From: Saccharibacillus soli | GTDB taxonomy: Bacteria; Bacillota; Bacilli; Paenibacillales; Paenibacillaceae | NCBI GenBank assembly: GCA_002189105.1 | Contig: NIOB01000002.1 | Coordinates: forward strand, 62,001 to 126,000 | Direction of reading: 5' to 3' | DNA length: 64,000 bases | Shown: piece by piece, positions 62,728 to 64,000 of the stretch | How positions within the stretch are numbered: position 1 is the stretch's first letter | Layout: each line of letters starts with the position of its first letter | Made by a program: the position numbers and the translations under genes | Notes under the pieces: model-generated | What the model saw: only the letters and a program-made list of their open reading frames with translations | Databases searched by the model: none | What the model was told of the DNA's origin: nothing

Positions 62728-64000
62728 GCGTGAGTCGTCCTTTCCTTGCGTAAAATGGGAGCGGATAAAGGGGTATGGGTGACAACGACGCCAGCCCACT
62801 GCGAGTCTCGACGGGTTGGGAAGTCCGCACGGTAGTGGGCGCCCCGACTTTCCGTGCGCATTTGCGCGGCACGAACCACCAGCAGCGCAAGCTGGTAGAG
62901 ACGAGCCAATTCAGCGCTTGAACGGGTGAGTTCAGATAGCGGAGTCGGCAGTGTCGGCAGCTGCATCAGCCACTGCTCCAACTGCGCCAGTCCTGCTGCG
63001 TCGCGCACGATGGACGCATAACGGCTCATCTGCTGCTGAAGCTCAGCCAGTTCCACCTGCGGGACGTCCAGATCCTCCAGCTGCATGACGTCCGCAGCAT
63101 GATCCACGGAATGTGGATCAACGAAGTGGTGGTCGTCCAAGCCATGAAGGGGCGGCTCAGTGGCTTGGGCTTGGGAAGCCAAGGTATTCTGCCCGCGCTG
63201 CTGTGCAGCATACTGGAAGCTGTGCGCGGCCGCCTTGACTCCCATGACCAACGCTTCCAGCAGTGAATTGCTGGCGAGGCGGTTCGCCCCGTGCAGGCCG
63301 GTGCAGGCGGCCTCGCCAATGGCGTACAGGCCGGGAATCCCGGTGCTGCCCGCCGCATCCGCCCGGATGCCGCCCATCATAAAGTGCATCCCCGGCGATA
63401 CCGGAATCCGGCCTTCTTCAATCCTCAGCCCGGCTTGCTTCAGGATGCCTGTGATCGTCGGGAAGCGCTTGTGGAACTGTTTGCATCCGCTGATGTCCAG
63501 ATGAATGGCATGCCCATGCTGCATCTCTTCATGAATCGCCCGGGCAACCACATCACGTGGAGCCAGGTCCCGGAGGGGATGGCGCCCTTCCATAATGGCT
63601 CGTCCTGCTTCGTCTCGCAGCACCCCGCCTTCTCCGCGAACGGCTTCCGAGACCAAGCCATAGGTTGTGCCGTTTTTCACCAACAAGGTCGGATGAAACT
63701 GCATGAACTCCAGATCACATAAGGATGCTCCCGCTTCATAAGCAAGCAGCAGCCCATCTCCGGTTAAGCCGTCGTTCCCCGTATGAGGTGCATACAGATT
63801 GCCGCAGCCTCCACTTGCAATCACCACGACATCGGCGCGGAACATTCGCAGTTCCCCATCTTGTAACGCCCATACCCCCACGCAGCGTCCTTCTTCCATC
63901 ATCAGTCGGAGTGCAGTAGTGTGTTCGATCATTTCTGCCCGTCCTGCTGTTCGATCCAGAAGATCTTCCATCAAGGCCCGACCTGTCGCATCTCCGCCGG
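62709..64000 (-). CDS. nadB: L-aspartate oxidase, N-terminus cut by window edge
   Basis: About 430 residues are present; the FAD-binding N-terminus lies beyond 64000. The visible part begins near GGDATGRALMEDLL and includes VVIASGGCGNLYAPHTG, ASLCDLEFMQFHPTLL, RDEAGRAIMEGRHPLRDLAPRDVVARAI (parts of the active-site Arg region) and GANRLASNSLLEALVMG. It oxidises L-aspartate to iminoaspartate for NadA. The C-terminal helical region near VPQVELAELQQQMSRY matches the fumarate-reductase-type C-terminal domain. Confidence 0.95.
   Translation of the reverse strand, partial: GGDATGRALMEDLLDRTAGRAEMIEHTTALRLMMEEGRCVGVWALQDGELRMFRADVVVIASGGCGNLYAPHTGNDGLTGDGLLLAYEAGASLCDLEFMQFHPTLLVKNGTTYGLVSEAVRGEGGVLRDEAGRAIMEGRHPLRDLAPRDVVARAIHEEMQHGHAIHLDISGCKQFHKRFPTITGILKQAGLRIEEGRIPVSPGMHFMMGGIRADAAGSTGIPGLYAIGEAACTGLHGANRLASNSLLEALVMGVKAAAHSFQYAAQQRGQNTLASQAQATEPPLHGLDDHHFVDPHSVDHAADVMQLEDLDVPQVELAELQQQMSRYASIVRDAAGLAQLEQWLMQLPTLPTPLSELTRSSAELARLYQLALLVVRAAQMRTESRGAHYRADFPTRRDSQWAGVVVTHTPLSAPILRKERTTHACSVLH

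Noticed and set aside
1-64000. CRISPR arrays, insertion sequences, tRNA or rRNA genes, prophage
   Set aside because: No spaced direct-repeat arrays, transposase or integrase genes, cloverleaf sequences or rRNA segments were seen on either strand.

Overview
The window looks like a chromosomal segment of a spore-former-type Firmicute, most likely of the Paenibacillaceae. The support is Gram-positive ribosome binding sites, a T-box leader, an AraR/CcpA-type arabinose locus, two large secreted proteins ending in S-layer homology (SLH) domains, HelD, and VanR/VanS/VanY-like genes. No rRNA, tRNA, CRISPR array, insertion sequence, prophage or integrase was found. The genus is an inference from gene content, not proven.

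Layout. 1-20 kb is an accessory patchwork of regulator-plus-enzyme pairs: an SDR oxidoreductase with a divergent TetR, a WYL regulator with a PhnB-like protein, an HxlR with an azoreductase, two SDR enzymes with a TetR, and RidA with a second HxlR. Also here are an MFS exporter, a MetE-like methyltransferase followed by an aldehyde dehydrogenase, an ABC-F ATPase, and a methionyl-tRNA synthetase of archaeal type behind a T-box with an ATG specifier. 20-28 kb carries a 1005-residue Ig-like/SLH surface protein, a kinase-like phosphotransferase overlapping rsgA, an unusual attenuator-like leader before rsgA, an SDR and a Crp-family regulator.

27.4-32.6 kb is a complete intracellular L-arabinose catabolic locus: araR divergent from araB-araD-araA, with two AraR-like boxes, a near-consensus promoter and a cre site. 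cysC stands alone behind it. 33.6-39.2 kb is one gene for an 1839-residue InlB-repeat/SLH protein. 39-45.5 kb is a second patchwork of esterases, TetR regulators, VOC and nitroreductase genes and small membrane proteins. 45.5-49.6 kb holds an orphan solute-binding lipoprotein and a membrane-bound AraC regulator without permeases. 49.9-51.7 kb is a secreted PAP2 phosphatase carrying an autotransporter-type beta-strand repeat.

51.8-60.7 kb holds a probable small RNA, helD, a two-component system followed by a hydrolase with OmpR-like direct repeats in its promoter, and a VanR/VanS-like pair followed by a VanY-like D,D-carboxypeptidase. The right edge is nadB-nadC-nadA on the minus strand, for quinolinate and NAD synthesis, with nadB cut by the window end.

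The most interesting items are the leader upstream of rsgA (25.3-25.6 kb), the small-RNA candidate at 51.83-51.96 kb, the small frameshifted gene beside hxlR (11.1 kb), the archaeal-type MetRS under T-box control, and several well-resolved operator/promoter layouts.
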